A DNA stretch of 64,000 bases, from positions 61,038 to 125,037 of the forward strand of contig NZ_JAGHRB010000013.1 of NCBI RefSeq assembly GCF_017743995.1, given 5' to 3'. Positions 18,910 to 28,136 of this stretch are shown here, in pieces (position 1 is the first letter of the stretch; each line of letters begins with the position of its first letter). A program made the translations under genes and the position numbers. The notes beneath the pieces are model-generated. The model worked only from the letters and a program-made list of their open reading frames with translations, searched no databases and was not told the origin of the DNA. Origin of the DNA: Ruegeria sp. R13_0 (GTDB lineage Bacteria > Pseudomonadota > Alphaproteobacteria > Rhodobacterales > Rhodobacteraceae).

Positions 18910-20322
18910 ATGTGGACATTGCTTGTTTCTGCTCTCGTTTTTTGTCTCTACGTGACAGCAGGCGTGTTCTCGCTACGCGCGGCACAAACCGCGCGTACCC
19001 CTCAGGGGGCTGTGGGCTGGGTGGTCTTCCTGATCTCGGCCCCGTTCTTTGCGGTGCCGATGTATTTGTTTCTGGGCCACCACCGCTTTCGCGGCTACCG
19101 CATCGCGCGGCAGGAAAGCGAGCGCGTCGTCGAAGGCATCAAGACCTTTGCCGACTATTCGAAACCCGATCCCTCGACCATGACACTCAACCCGCGTCCG
19201 TTCGAGGTTCTGGCCCACCTGCCCGTCTCACGCGGGAATGGGGCAGAGTTGCTGGTCGATGGAAAGACCACGTTTGACGCGATTTTCAAGGCCATTGACG
19301 CCGCCAAAAACTACATCCTGATCCAGTTCTACATCGTCCGGGATGATACGCTTGGGCAAGAGCTACAACAAAAGCTGATCGCCGCGGCCAAGCGCGGGGT
19401 ACACGTTCGGTTCATGACGGATGCCGTTGGCAGCTATGGCCTTCCAACCGCATATCTCGAAACGATGCGTGAGGCTGGGATAGATGTAGCCGACCCCAAA
19501 GAACAACGCGGCCCGAACTTTCGGTTTCAGTTGAACTATCGCAATCACCGCAAAACGGTGATCATTGATGGCGAAACCGGATTCATTGGCGGCCACAATG
19601 TGGGGGTCGAGTATCTTGGCCAAAGTGAGCGTTTTGGCCATTGGCGCGACACCCACCTGAAAATGACCGGCCACATCGTGCGGCAGCTACAGCTGATTTT
19701 CTGCGAAGACTGGCACTGGGCGCGCGATGAGGATCTGATCGACCAACTTGATTGGGCAGGAAGCGAGGCCAAGCAGGACATGAACGCCCTATTGGTGGCA
19801 ACCGGGCCGGGAGATGACACCGAAACCGGTGCAATGCTGTTCTTTGCCGCCATCGCAGAGGCCAAGGAAAGGCTGTGGATCGCCTCGCCCTACTTCGTGC
19901 CGGATATCGACATCATGACCGCCCTGCAGCATGCGGCCATGCGTGGGGTCGATGTCCGTATTCTGCTGCCAGACGTGATCGACCACCGCCTGCCCTGGCT
20001 GGCCGCCTTCGCCTATTTCGATGAAATCCGGGACTGCGGCGTGCGCGTGTTCCGCTATACTGACGGGTTCATGCATCAAAAAGCGTTTGTGGTGGATGAT
20101 GCTCTGGCTGCGGTTGGAACGACAAATTTGGACAACCGCTCATTCCGGCTGAATTTTGAGGCGATGGCGCTGTTCTTCGACCCACGCGCGGCGGACGCCG
20201 TCAGTGAGATGCTGTCAGCCGATTTCGAGAAGTCTTATGAGCTGACGCGATCCCTGCCCCAGCAACCGGCCCATATTCGCTTTGGTGCCCCTCTGGCGCG
20301 GCTCTTCGCCCCTATTCTTTAA
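18910..20322 (+). CDS. cls: Cardiolipin synthase (phospholipase D family)
   Basis: The 470-residue protein has two N-terminal membrane helices (about 2-24 and 33-56, ending PMYLFLGHHRFRG) and two PLD active sites: HRKTVIIDGETGFIGG and HQKAFVVDDALAAVGTTNLD, each with HxKx4D. It condenses phosphatidylglycerol molecules (or a related donor) to cardiolipin at the inner membrane. ATG 18910 follows GGAGG; a longer frame overlapping the HAD gene lacks features. Its stop shares the tetramer TTAA with the stop of the convergent ion-channel gene. Confidence 0.88.
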   Translation: MWTLLVSALVFCLYVTAGVFSLRAAQTARTPQGAVGWVVFLISAPFFAVPMYLFLGHHRFRGYRIARQESERVVEGIKTFADYSKPDPSTMTLNPRPFEVLAHLPVSRGNGAELLVDGKTTFDAIFKAIDAAKNYILIQFYIVRDDTLGQELQQKLIAAAKRGVHVRFMTDAVGSYGLPTAYLETMREAGIDVADPKEQRGPNFRFQLNYRNHRKTVIIDGETGFIGGHNVGVEYLGQSERFGHWRDTHLKMTGHIVRQLQLIFCEDWHWARDEDLIDQLDWAGSEAKQDMNALLVATGPGDDTETGAMLFFAAIAEAKERLWIASPYFVPDIDIMTALQHAAMRGVDVRILLPDVIDHRLPWLAAFAYFDEIRDCGVRVFRYTDGFMHQKAFVVDDALAAVGTTNLDNRSFRLNFEAMALFFDPRAADAVSEMLSADFEKSYELTRSLPQQPAHIRFGAPLARLFAPIL

Positions 20323-20753
20323 GAGAAAATCCGGTCCTGAAACACCCGCGTCATCAGTGCAACCATGTACGCGGTCGAAAGGCCAAAGGCCAACAGCCCC
20401 GTCACCGCCGCGAAAGACCCGAAGATCCGTAGTGCCTCACCCAGAACGATGTCGCCGTAACCCAGCGTGGTAAAGGTCACCAAGGAAAAGTAGATCGCAG
20501 TGTTCCAGTCGGGCAGCACATTCAGCATCACCCAGACAATCGCCCAGATCCAGACCTGAATGGTGTGGATCGCGACCGTGAAACCAAGCGCCACCGCAAT
20601 TGGCGTCGCGGTGGCCAGAAACACACCTCTTTTTTCCAGATTGGTTTCCATTTTCATGATCACCACCGAACACCAGGTCAACAGCAGGATTTCGATCAGA
20701 AAACACAGGCCCAGAAAGGTGCTTCCCCAGACAATCTGATGTAGCAAGGTCAT
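20319..20753 (-). CDS. Small two-transmembrane ion channel protein (potassium-channel type)
   Basis: The 144-residue protein has about four hydrophobic segments; the C-terminal half is an Ion_trans_2 pore with the selectivity filter TTLGYGD at residues 95-101 followed by an inner helix (FAAVTGLLAFGLSTAYMVA). It probably conducts K+ across the inner membrane. No RCK or cyclic-nucleotide domain is present, so gating is unknown. ATG 20753 has AGGA upstream; a longer frame to 20888 looks non-coding. Its stop overlaps that of cls by four bases. Confidence 0.8.
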   Translation of the reverse strand: MTLLHQIVWGSTFLGLCFLIEILLLTWCSVVIMKMETNLEKRGVFLATATPIAVALGFTVAIHTIQVWIWAIVWVMLNVLPDWNTAIYFSLVTFTTLGYGDIVLGEALRIFGSFAAVTGLLAFGLSTAYMVALMTRVFQDRIFS

Positions 20754-20912
20754 GTTTTTACGTCCTGAATCAAGCTGCTGTACAGTCGTCTCAGCATGAC
20801 CTTTGCGGCCCGCAAGCACAAGGGCACACGCTGATGTCACGCATGAATACCCAGTCGGCACTGGACAGCGGATCAAACAGTTGCACATCTAGGACAAAAA
20901 GCGAGGCGGATC

Positions 20913-21560
20913 ATGCTGTTGTCGATTGAACATGTTCACAAGACCTATCCCGGTGGACGGCCTGTGCTGCAGGATGTTTCGCTGTCGCTGGACCACGGCC
21001 AAACCTTGGCGCTGACCGGTGAAAGCGGCAGTGGCAAATCCACCCTGTTGAACCTCTCGGCCGCGTTGGATCATTTCGACGCTGGAGAGATCACGTTGGA
21101 CGGTATTGCTCTGTCGGGTCTGGATGATTCCGGGCGCGCCGGGTTGCGGCGGAAACACGTCTCACTGGTGTTTCAGCAGTTCAACCTGATCCCATCGCTG
21201 ACGGTCGCCCAGAACCTGTCCTTCCACGCGCGGTTGGCCGGGTGCCACGATCCAGATTGGGAGGCGCATCTGGCCGATCGCCTCGGTCTCAGCGATCTTC
21301 TGTCCCGCTTCCCCGAGCGTGTGTCCGGCGGTCAACAACAACGCGTCGCCATCGGGCGCGCAATGGCCGTTAGGCCGAAGCTGCTGCTCGCGGATGAGCC
21401 GACGGGCAATCTGGATGAAACCGCCAGTGCGGCCGTTCTGGATCTGATGCTGTCCCTCGTGACTGAGTCAGGTACCGCGCTGCTATTGGTGACGCATTCG
21501 CAAGATATCGCAGGCCAACTGGATCGCAGAGTTCATCTGGCAGGCGGGCGTATTCAATGA
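20913..21560 (+). CDS. ABC transporter ATP-binding protein (LolD/MacB type, AttE-like)
   Basis: This 215-residue ATPase has Walker A GESGSGKS at 36-43, Q-loop VFQQFNLIPSLTV, signature VSGGQQQRVAIGRAM and Walker B LLLADEPTGNLD. The sequence is of the LolD/MacB class that drives mechanotransmission rather than substrate import. It overlaps the following FtsX-like permease gene by four bases. With the permease and the lipocalin-like gene it forms a three-gene operon like AttEFGH. ATG 20913 follows GAGGCGGA. Confidence 0.9.
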   Translation: MLLSIEHVHKTYPGGRPVLQDVSLSLDHGQTLALTGESGSGKSTLLNLSAALDHFDAGEITLDGIALSGLDDSGRAGLRRKHVSLVFQQFNLIPSLTVAQNLSFHARLAGCHDPDWEAHLADRLGLSDLLSRFPERVSGGQQQRVAIGRAMAVRPKLLLADEPTGNLDETASAAVLDLMLSLVTESGTALLLVTHSQDIAGQLDRRVHLAGGRIQ

Positions 21561-23962
21561 CGGCTGCCATAATACAGGCGCTGACGTCTCATTGGCGAAG
21601 CCATTGGTTGCAGCTTGCAACGCTTCTAATTGGGATCGCTTTGGCAACCGGGCTTTGGTCGGCCGTTCAGGCGATCAACGCCGAGGCCCGCGCCAGCTAC
21701 GCCCGGGCCAATGCGCAGCTTGCCTTGGGTCAATTCGATGAGCTGCGCGACCCTTCGGGCGCGATCCCGCTGACCCACTATGCCGACCTGCGCCGCGCCG
21801 GTTGGCAGGTCGCAGCGGTGCTTGAGGGGCCCTATCGCATCCAAGGCCGAACGCTGCGCGTATTAGGCGTCGACATGGTCGCCTATCCGGCCCTGCCTGC
21901 GATCACCGAGGCTGAGGCCGAAACGGATCCCGCTGATATCCTGACGGCACCGGGCCGCTTGCTCGCCTCGGCTGAGTTGGCCACCCTGCTGCAGGCGCAA
22001 GCCGATCTGCCGCCGGTCCTGATCACGACCGAGCTTCCACCCGACGTCATCCTGACGGACATTGGAGTTGCTGAAACCTTGCTGGACGCACCCGGCCAAA
22101 TCTCTCGCCTTGTGGTTCTACCGAACCAACCTCGCTCGGTCCCTCCACTGTCGGAAATCGCACCTGATTTGGAGCGGATCAGCCCCGCCTCACAAGTCGA
22201 TACTGCGCAGCTGACCGACAGCTTCCACTTGAATCTGACCGCGTTTGGAATGCTGTCCTTTGCCGTGGGGCTATTCATCGTCAACGGCACAGTCGGTTTG
22301 GCTTTTGCGCAGCGTCGCGGCATGATCCGAACGTTGCGGGCGCTTGGTGTCTCGATGCGGCGGCTGGTCTGGTTGATCCTGGCTGAACTTACCCTGCTGG
22401 CCCTGATTGGAGGCATCATCGGCCTGATCCTGGGCTTCTTCCTCGCCGGAGCGCTTTTACCAGATGTGGCCGCCACATTGCGCGGTCTTTATGGCGCACC
22501 TGTTACCGGGCAATTGACCCTCCAACCCGCATGGGCGTTGGCCGGACTAGGAATGGCGCTCGGAGGCACCCTGATCGCCAGCGCACAAGCCCTTTGGCGT
22601 TTGTCACGCATGCCGTTATTGGCAGGTCCGAGCGTGCAGGCCTGGCGCGGCAGCGGGCAAGGTCAAAGGCTGGCGGCCTACTGCGGCTTGGCACTACTTG
22701 TCTTCGGGGGTCTCGCCTACACCACGGTGGGAGGCCTCCTCGGCGGTTTCGCACTATTAGCCGGCCTGTTGACGGGGGCGGCCTTGCTGTTACCACTTTG
22801 CCTGTCCATCGCACTAAACCTCTGCGCCCGTCGCGCCCGCGGCCCGGTTACGCAATGGGTCTGGGCCGACATGCGCGCGCAACTTCCCGGTCTGTCTCTC
22901 GCCCTGATGGCGCTGCTGCTGGCCTTGGCGGCGAATATCGGCGTGGGAACCATGGTCTCCAGCTTCCGCCTCACCTTTGTCGGTTGGCTGGATCAACGAC
23001 TGACCTCCGAGCTGTACCTGACCGCTGAGAGCGACCAACAAGGGCGTGAGATCACCCAATGGCTAGAGCCGCAAGTCACCGCAATCCTCCCCATCCGCAA
23101 TGTGGAACTGGCGCATGAAACCGGGCCGTTGTTCCTGTATGGCGTGGTCGATGACCCGACCTACCGCCAGTATTGGCCACTGATCGCGCGCACCGATGAC
23201 AGTTGGGATCAGGTCATGTCGGGGGATGCGGTTTTGATAAACGAACAGCTTGCGCGCCGCGCCGACCTCTGGCCCGGTGACGTGCTGCGCCTTGGCCCAA
23301 ACCACCAGCTGCCGGTCGCAGGGGTTTATTCAGACTACGGAAACCCGACCGGACAGGCGATCGTTTCGATGATGCAACTGGACCTGATCGCACCGGGGCA
23401 AGAGGCGCGCCGGTTCGGCATTCGGCTCGACCCAAACCGCGCGACCGAGTTGGCGCAGACCCTGCGCGAGCGGTTCGGTCTTGCGCCTCAGGCCGTCGTT
23501 CAACAGGCCGCGATGAAGGCGCAATCGCGCGCGATTTTTGAGAAGACATTTGTGGTGACGTCCGCCCTGAATGTCCTGACACTTGGGGTCGCCGGATTTG
23601 CCATCCTCACCAGCCTCCTGACGCTCTGGACGCAGCGACTGCCCCAGATTGCTCCTGTTTGGGCGCTTGGGCTAGACCGCGCGCAATTGGCGCGGTTGGA
23701 GCTGTCGCGCAGCGCTATTCTGGCCGCGATGACGGCTTGCCTTGCGCTGCCACTCGGGCTGATCCTCGCCTGGGTGCTGCTGGCGGTTATCAATGTCGAG
23801 GCCTTCGGCTGGCGGCTGCCCATGTATGTCTTCCCATGGGACTGGCTGGTTCTCTTCCTGCTGACCCTCGTTGCCGCGCTGGCTGCAGCCGCCCTGCCCG
23901 CCCTGCGTCTGCTACGGCTGCCACCCGCCGACTTGCTGAGAGTATTTGCCAATGAACGTTAA
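21557..23962 (+). CDS. FtsX-like ABC transporter permease (AttFG-like)
   Basis: The 801-residue permease has an N-terminal helix (LATLLIGIALATGLWSAVQAI), a large periplasmic domain, and two FtsX-type helix bundles (around residues 225-300 with GTVGLAFAQRRGMIRTLRA, and at the C-terminus after residue 670), plus two to four central helices. The duplicated layout suggests one chain doing the work of two half permeases. The class moves lipids, lipoproteins or peptides out of the inner membrane. Its start overlaps the ATPase stop and its end overlaps the lipocalin-like start, so all three are coupled. Substrate unknown. Confidence 0.85.
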   Translation: MTAAIIQALTSHWRSHWLQLATLLIGIALATGLWSAVQAINAEARASYARANAQLALGQFDELRDPSGAIPLTHYADLRRAGWQVAAVLEGPYRIQGRTLRVLGVDMVAYPALPAITEAEAETDPADILTAPGRLLASAELATLLQAQADLPPVLITTELPPDVILTDIGVAETLLDAPGQISRLVVLPNQPRSVPPLSEIAPDLERISPASQVDTAQLTDSFHLNLTAFGMLSFAVGLFIVNGTVGLAFAQRRGMIRTLRALGVSMRRLVWLILAELTLLALIGGIIGLILGFFLAGALLPDVAATLRGLYGAPVTGQLTLQPAWALAGLGMALGGTLIASAQALWRLSRMPLLAGPSVQAWRGSGQGQRLAAYCGLALLVFGGLAYTTVGGLLGGFALLAGLLTGAALLLPLCLSIALNLCARRARGPVTQWVWADMRAQLPGLSLALMALLLALAANIGVGTMVSSFRLTFVGWLDQRLTSELYLTAESDQQGREITQWLEPQVTAILPIRNVELAHETGPLFLYGVVDDPTYRQYWPLIARTDDSWDQVMSGDAVLINEQLARRADLWPGDVLRLGPNHQLPVAGVYSDYGNPTGQAIVSMMQLDLIAPGQEARRFGIRLDPNRATELAQTLRERFGLAPQAVVQQAAMKAQSRAIFEKTFVVTSALNVLTLGVAGFAILTSLLTLWTQRLPQIAPVWALGLDRAQLARLELSRSAILAAMTACLALPLGLILAWVLLAVINVEAFGWRLPMYVFPWDWLVLFLLTLVAALAAAALPALRLLRLPPADLLRVFANER

Positions 23963-24992
23963 GGCCCTTTTGATAGCCCTGCTGCTTCTCTTCCCCTTTG
24001 GCGCGTTGGCCCAAGGCTATGCCGGGCTTGGGGGTTCTGCTGAAGGATTCGAAACCCCTCAGCGCGACTATACGTTCGATTTCCCAGCAGATCACGGCCC
24101 TCATCCTGCGTATCGGATCGAATGGTGGTATTTGACGGCCAACCTGAAGGGCGAAGACGGGAAAGACTATGGCATTCAATGGACCTTGTTCCGATCAGCC
24201 CTGAAACCCTTTGAAACCGAAGGCTGGCAGAGCCCTCAGATCTGGATGGGCCATGCGGCCGTCACCACGCCCGAACGCCATTTCTTTGCGGAACGCTTGT
24301 CGCGCGGCGGCGTGGGTCAAGCCGGTGTCGTCGCCGAACCATTCGCGGCGTGGATTGACGAATGGCGGATGAGTGGGCCTGACTTTGATACTCTGTCCCT
24401 AACGGCTCATGGCTTGGATTTTGGCTATGACCTTGCGCTGAACGCTCAAGGGCCGTTGGTCTTTCATGGGGACGCTGGCTATTCGGTGAAATCCGCCGAC
24501 GGACAGGCAAGCTACTACTACTCACAACCGTTCTACGCTGTGGAAGGCACATTGCATCTGCCGGACCGGGACGTCACGGTCACCGGTCAGGCGTGGTTGG
24601 ATCGCGAGTGGTCCTCGCAGCCATTGGCCGAGGATCAGAGCGGGTGGGATTGGTTCTCGCTCAGCTTTGACACCGGCGAGAAGCTGATGGGTTTTCGCCT
24701 GCGTGGCGATCGTCAGGACTATACGGCAGCCACTTGGATCAATGCAGATGGCAGCACGCGGGCGTTGCCCGACGGGTCGGCCTCCTTCACGCCGCTTGAA
24801 ACCGCACCGGTTGCCGGGCGCGACGTGCCGATACGCTGGAACGTCGCACTCCCAGAATATGACTTGGACGTTGAGGTCGAAGCCTTGATCCCCGATGCGT
24901 GGATGGGAACGCGATTTGAGTATTGGGAAGGCCCTGTCACCGTCTCAGGTAGCCACGCAGGGCGCGGCTATCTGGAGATGACCGGATACTGA
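23952..24992 (+). CDS. Lipocalin-like/CrtC family exported protein (AttH-like)
   Basis: This 346-residue protein has a Sec signal (LLIALLLLFPFGALAQG) and the CrtC/AttH lipocalin-like double barrel: FPADHGPHPAYRIEWWYLTA, GIQWTLFRSAL, the WLDREWSSQ motif and a final YWEGPVTVSG. Relatives include carotenoid 1,2-hydratase, but those are membrane enzymes in carotenoid clusters; here the partner is an ABC exporter, as in AttEFGH, so a periplasmic or lipid-binding role is more likely. The ATG at 23952 lies inside the end of the permease gene. It converges on the Usp gene with one base between the stops. Confidence 0.82.
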   Translation: MNVKALLIALLLLFPFGALAQGYAGLGGSAEGFETPQRDYTFDFPADHGPHPAYRIEWWYLTANLKGEDGKDYGIQWTLFRSALKPFETEGWQSPQIWMGHAAVTTPERHFFAERLSRGGVGQAGVVAEPFAAWIDEWRMSGPDFDTLSLTAHGLDFGYDLALNAQGPLVFHGDAGYSVKSADGQASYYYSQPFYAVEGTLHLPDRDVTVTGQAWLDREWSSQPLAEDQSGWDWFSLSFDTGEKLMGFRLRGDRQDYTAATWINADGSTRALPDGSASFTPLETAPVAGRDVPIRWNVALPEYDLDVEVEALIPDAWMGTRFEYWEGPVTVSGSHAGRGYLEMTGY

Positions 24993-24993
24993 T

Positions 24994-25425
24994 CTACCGC
25001 ACGACGTAGACCGAGACATTTGCATGCCGCACTACGCGAGCGGCGTTGGGCCCCAGAAGATAGTCCTTCAAATCCGGCTTGTGCGCCCCGATGACGATCA
25101 GGTCCGATCCCGCACTTTCTGCGGTTTTCAGGATCTCCTGATAGGCGGTCCCGGTGGCGACGACATGCCGAACAGACGCGTTACGCTCAGCGCCCAAGGT
25201 CGCCACGCATAACTCGGTCAACTCAGCCTGCGCCTGTTCCAACGCCTTTTCGTGATGGTCGGCTTCGAAAAACCCCGAGACCCAGCTTTCACCGTAGTCC
25301 GGCAGGACGGTCACCACATCCAATTGCGCGCCGTCCATATCGGCAAGGGCAGCCGCTTTCTTAAGCACAGGGCTGTCCAGTTCACCGTTACTGATATCTA
25401 CGGCGCAGAGAACCGATTGTGTCAT
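24994..25425 (-). CDS. Universal stress protein (UspA family), TRAP-associated
   Basis: The 143-residue single-domain Usp begins VLCAVDISNGELDSP and carries the late IGAHKPDLKDYLLGPNAARV stretch; the usual ATP-binding G-2x-G-9x-G(S/T) is only partly recognisable. It overlaps the end of the TRAP permease gene by four bases. Usp proteins encoded at the end of TRAP operons (as TeaD in Halomonas) can regulate the transporter through ATP binding, and this is the likely role here (inference from context). Confidence 0.85.
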   Translation of the reverse strand: MTQSVLCAVDISNGELDSPVLKKAAALADMDGAQLDVVTVLPDYGESWVSGFFEADHHEKALEQAQAELTELCVATLGAERNASVRHVVATGTAYQEILKTAESAGSDLIVIGAHKPDLKDYLLGPNAARVVRHANVSVYVVR

Positions 25426-28034
25426 GCCGCCACCTCTTCTTGTCTGGCGGCCCGGCCGCGTTGCAGGAAGGCGATCAGGCCCAACAAGAGCATCGCCGGA
25501 ATATAGATCAGCTGTTTCGGAGGCTGACCGGACGGCAGGCTGACCGAGCTCAGACGCACCGCGTCATCGCCGTAGTAGTCGAATATGCCAAGCTCATCCG
25601 CGACGGGCGACCCGAATAGAGGCTCTTCGAGCTTGACCAGTCCGTCCTCTTCCAACAGCAGCAGGCCCATGGCGTCAACGCGCGCGGCACCGCCCTCTTC
25701 GTCGCCGACAGTCACGACAACGGTGGTGTCCGTCATCTCGAGCGTGTCGAAGTCAGGACCGCTGACAACAACGCGGACCTCGGTGCCCGGAGGCGTTTCT
25801 CCGATGGTTTCCACGAAGGCGGCTGGCTCGACCGAGCTAAAGGGTGGCGAGATCCGGTCCATGAAGAAGTCTGGCCGGAACAGCGCAAAGGCCACCGCGA
25901 TCAGAGCAACGCTTTCGTAGATGCGGTTATGGGTGAGGAAAAAACCCATGGTGCCCGCCGTGAAGACCAAAATCGCGATCGTCGCGAATATGGCGACGGT
26001 GATCCCTTCGACCCATGTCACATCGATCAGCAGCAGGTCTGTGTTGAAGATGAACACAAACGGCAGCGCGACGGTCCGCAGGCTGTAGAAGAAGGCCGTG
26101 AAGCCGGTACGGATCGCATCACCACCAGACACGGCGGCGGCCGCAAAGCTCGCCAACCCGACCGGAGGCGTCACGTCCGCCATGATCCCGAAGTAGAACA
26201 CGAACAGGTGTACCGCGATCAGCGGCACGATCAGCCCGCTCTGCGCGCCCAGTTCAACAACCACACCAGCCATCAGAGAGCTGACGACGATGTAGTTCGC
26301 CGTGGTCGGCAGGCCCATACCGAGGATCAGGCTGAGGATACCAACCATCACCAGCATCAGGATCAGGTTGCCGCCCGACAGGAATTCGACCAGATCGGCC
26401 ATCACCTGGCCCACACCGGTCAGGGTCACGGTGCCCACGATCACGCCCGCCGTGGCCGTGGCCAAGGCGATCCCGATCATGTTGCGCGCGCCGTCGATCA
26501 GGCCCTGCCAGAGGTCGGCAACACCGTCGATGAAACGGTTGTAGACCTCGCTCTCGCCCCGGAAGATCGCCTTGAGCGGCTTCTGCGTCAGAAGGATCAC
26601 GAACAGCAGCGCCGTTGCCCAGAAGGCGGAGAGACCCGGCGATTTCTGCTCGATCATCAGGAAGTAAACCAGCACGATGATCGGCAGCAGATAGTGCAGA
26701 CCGGCCTTGTAGATGTCCGCGATGACGGGCAGTTCGACCTCTTTGGCGTTGGGATCATCCGGCTCAAGATCCGGGACCTGCGCAGCAAGATAAAGCAGCG
26801 CCACATAGACCGCACAGACGATCAGGCTCAGCACCATGCCAGCGGCGGTTGGCACCATGCTGGTGACCGCTTCGACCGGGTATTGCGAGCCATAGCATAG
26901 GCCAGCAAAGACGATGAAGAAGGACAGCATCCCGACCACGGTCCGCGCGAGGTGAACCTCACGGTTGCCCAGTGTCGGCATGTTCCGCTTAACGGCTTCC
27001 AGATGCACGATATAGACCAGCGCGATGTAAGAGATCGCGGCCGGCAGGAAGGCATGAGTGATGACCTCAACGTAGGAAATACCCACATATTCCACCATCA
27101 GGAAGGCCGCTGCCCCCATGACGGGTGGCATGATCTGGCCGTTCACGGATGAGGCAACCTCGACCGAGCCCGCCTGCTCACTGGAGAAGCCGACGCGCTT
27201 CATCAGCGGAATGGTGAAAGTACCGGTGGTCACCACGTTTGCAATCGACGAACCCGAGATAAGCCCGGTCGCCGCAGACCCTACAACGGCCGCCTTGGCT
27301 GGGCCACCGCGCAGGTGGCCGAGGGCGCCGAAGGCCATCTTGATAAAGTAATTCCCTGCCCCGGCTTTATCGAGCAACGCCCCAAATAGCACGAACAGGA
27401 AGACGAATTTCGTCGAGACACCAAGCGCGATGCCGAACACGCCCTCGGACGTGATCCACATATGGCTCATAGCTTTTTTAAGACTCGCGCCTTTCCAGCG
27501 GATCACCTCAGGCACCCATTCGGACGAGCCGAAGAAGACATAGGCAAGGAAGATCGTCGCGATGATCGCCATGGCCGGGCCAAGCGCACGACGCGCGGCC
27601 TCGAACAGCAACAGCAACCCACCCAACGCGACCCATTTATCGGTGTCGTCCGCCAGACCGCCTGCATTCACGATCTTGTCGTAGAAAAAGTAGCCGTAGA
27701 GCGCCACAAACGCGCCCAGCAGCCCCATAATCCAGTCCTGCACGGGGATATAGTTCCGAGGGCTGGATTTCAGCGCCGGATAGGCAGCAAAAGCCAAGAA
27801 CATCGCAAAGGCCAGGTGGATCTGGCGCGAGTTGTTGACCACGCTGCCAGGCAAAACGACGTTTGAAATTGGCGAGGCCAAAACGACCTGAAACACCGAC
27901 CAAAGCGCGGCGACAATCGCCAGAAAGATCCCGACACTACCGACCGGGTTACGACCGCCCGCGTCGGAGGAGGCAACAAGCTCCTGCAGCTCTTCTTCGG
28001 ATAGCGGTCGGTTGGATTGCGTGTCGGAACTCAT
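25422..28034 (-). CDS. TRAP transporter fused permease (4TM-12TM, DUF3394 tail)
   Basis: The 870-residue membrane protein fuses the small and large TRAP permease subunits; typical stretches are GAGNYFIKMAFGALGHLRGG, SSVNGQIMPPVMGAAAFLMV and ILGMGLPTTANYIVVSSLMA. The C-terminal 150 residues after the last core helices match the DUF3394 extension with a final hydrophobic helix. Fused permeases go with TAXI binding proteins, encoded just upstream. It uses an ion gradient to import an organic acid-like solute. ATG 28034 has GGGGAG upstream. The stop overlaps the Usp gene. The solute is not predictable. Confidence 0.92.
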   Translation of the reverse strand: MSSDTQSNRPLSEEELQELVASSDAGGRNPVGSVGIFLAIVAALWSVFQVVLASPISNVVLPGSVVNNSRQIHLAFAMFLAFAAYPALKSSPRNYIPVQDWIMGLLGAFVALYGYFFYDKIVNAGGLADDTDKWVALGGLLLLFEAARRALGPAMAIIATIFLAYVFFGSSEWVPEVIRWKGASLKKAMSHMWITSEGVFGIALGVSTKFVFLFVLFGALLDKAGAGNYFIKMAFGALGHLRGGPAKAAVVGSAATGLISGSSIANVVTTGTFTIPLMKRVGFSSEQAGSVEVASSVNGQIMPPVMGAAAFLMVEYVGISYVEVITHAFLPAAISYIALVYIVHLEAVKRNMPTLGNREVHLARTVVGMLSFFIVFAGLCYGSQYPVEAVTSMVPTAAGMVLSLIVCAVYVALLYLAAQVPDLEPDDPNAKEVELPVIADIYKAGLHYLLPIIVLVYFLMIEQKSPGLSAFWATALLFVILLTQKPLKAIFRGESEVYNRFIDGVADLWQGLIDGARNMIGIALATATAGVIVGTVTLTGVGQVMADLVEFLSGGNLILMLVMVGILSLILGMGLPTTANYIVVSSLMAGVVVELGAQSGLIVPLIAVHLFVFYFGIMADVTPPVGLASFAAAAVSGGDAIRTGFTAFFYSLRTVALPFVFIFNTDLLLIDVTWVEGITVAIFATIAILVFTAGTMGFFLTHNRIYESVALIAVAFALFRPDFFMDRISPPFSSVEPAAFVETIGETPPGTEVRVVVSGPDFDTLEMTDTTVVVTVGDEEGGAARVDAMGLLLLEEDGLVKLEEPLFGSPVADELGIFDYYGDDAVRLSSVSLPSGQPPKQLIYIPAMLLLGLIAFLQRGRAARQEEVAA

Positions 28035-28100
28035 ATAAATGTCTCCCCGTCATGTGGCCTTTTTGGCCTTATTTTTGCCCGTTGGATCCGGGCTTGGGTT

Positions 28101-28124
28101 GCAGGGCGCCCGTGGGCACCCTGC
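28101..28124 (-). other. Intercistronic hairpin between TAXI and TRAP permease genes
   Basis: GCAGGG-x-GCCC-xx-GGGC-x-CCCTGC forms a long stem on the minus strand 13 bp after the binding-protein stop. No U-tract follows, and two smaller hairpins (around 28063 and 28079) lie downstream. It could protect the 3' end of the binding-protein message and so raise its level over the permease, as known for other solute-binding-protein operons. Confidence 0.55.
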
Positions 28125-28136
28125 GTCAGGTCTGGT

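Noticed and set aside
23952..24992. Carotenoid 1,2-hydratase (CrtC)
   Set aside because: The fold matches, but there are no carotenoid or photosynthesis genes and the gene is coupled to an ABC exporter, so an AttH-like role fits better.
25929..26900. Long open frame opposite the TRAP permease gene
   Set aside because: Its translation is dominated by Asp, Arg, His and Gln, the usual antisense product of membrane-protein codons; no ribosome site or homology is apparent.
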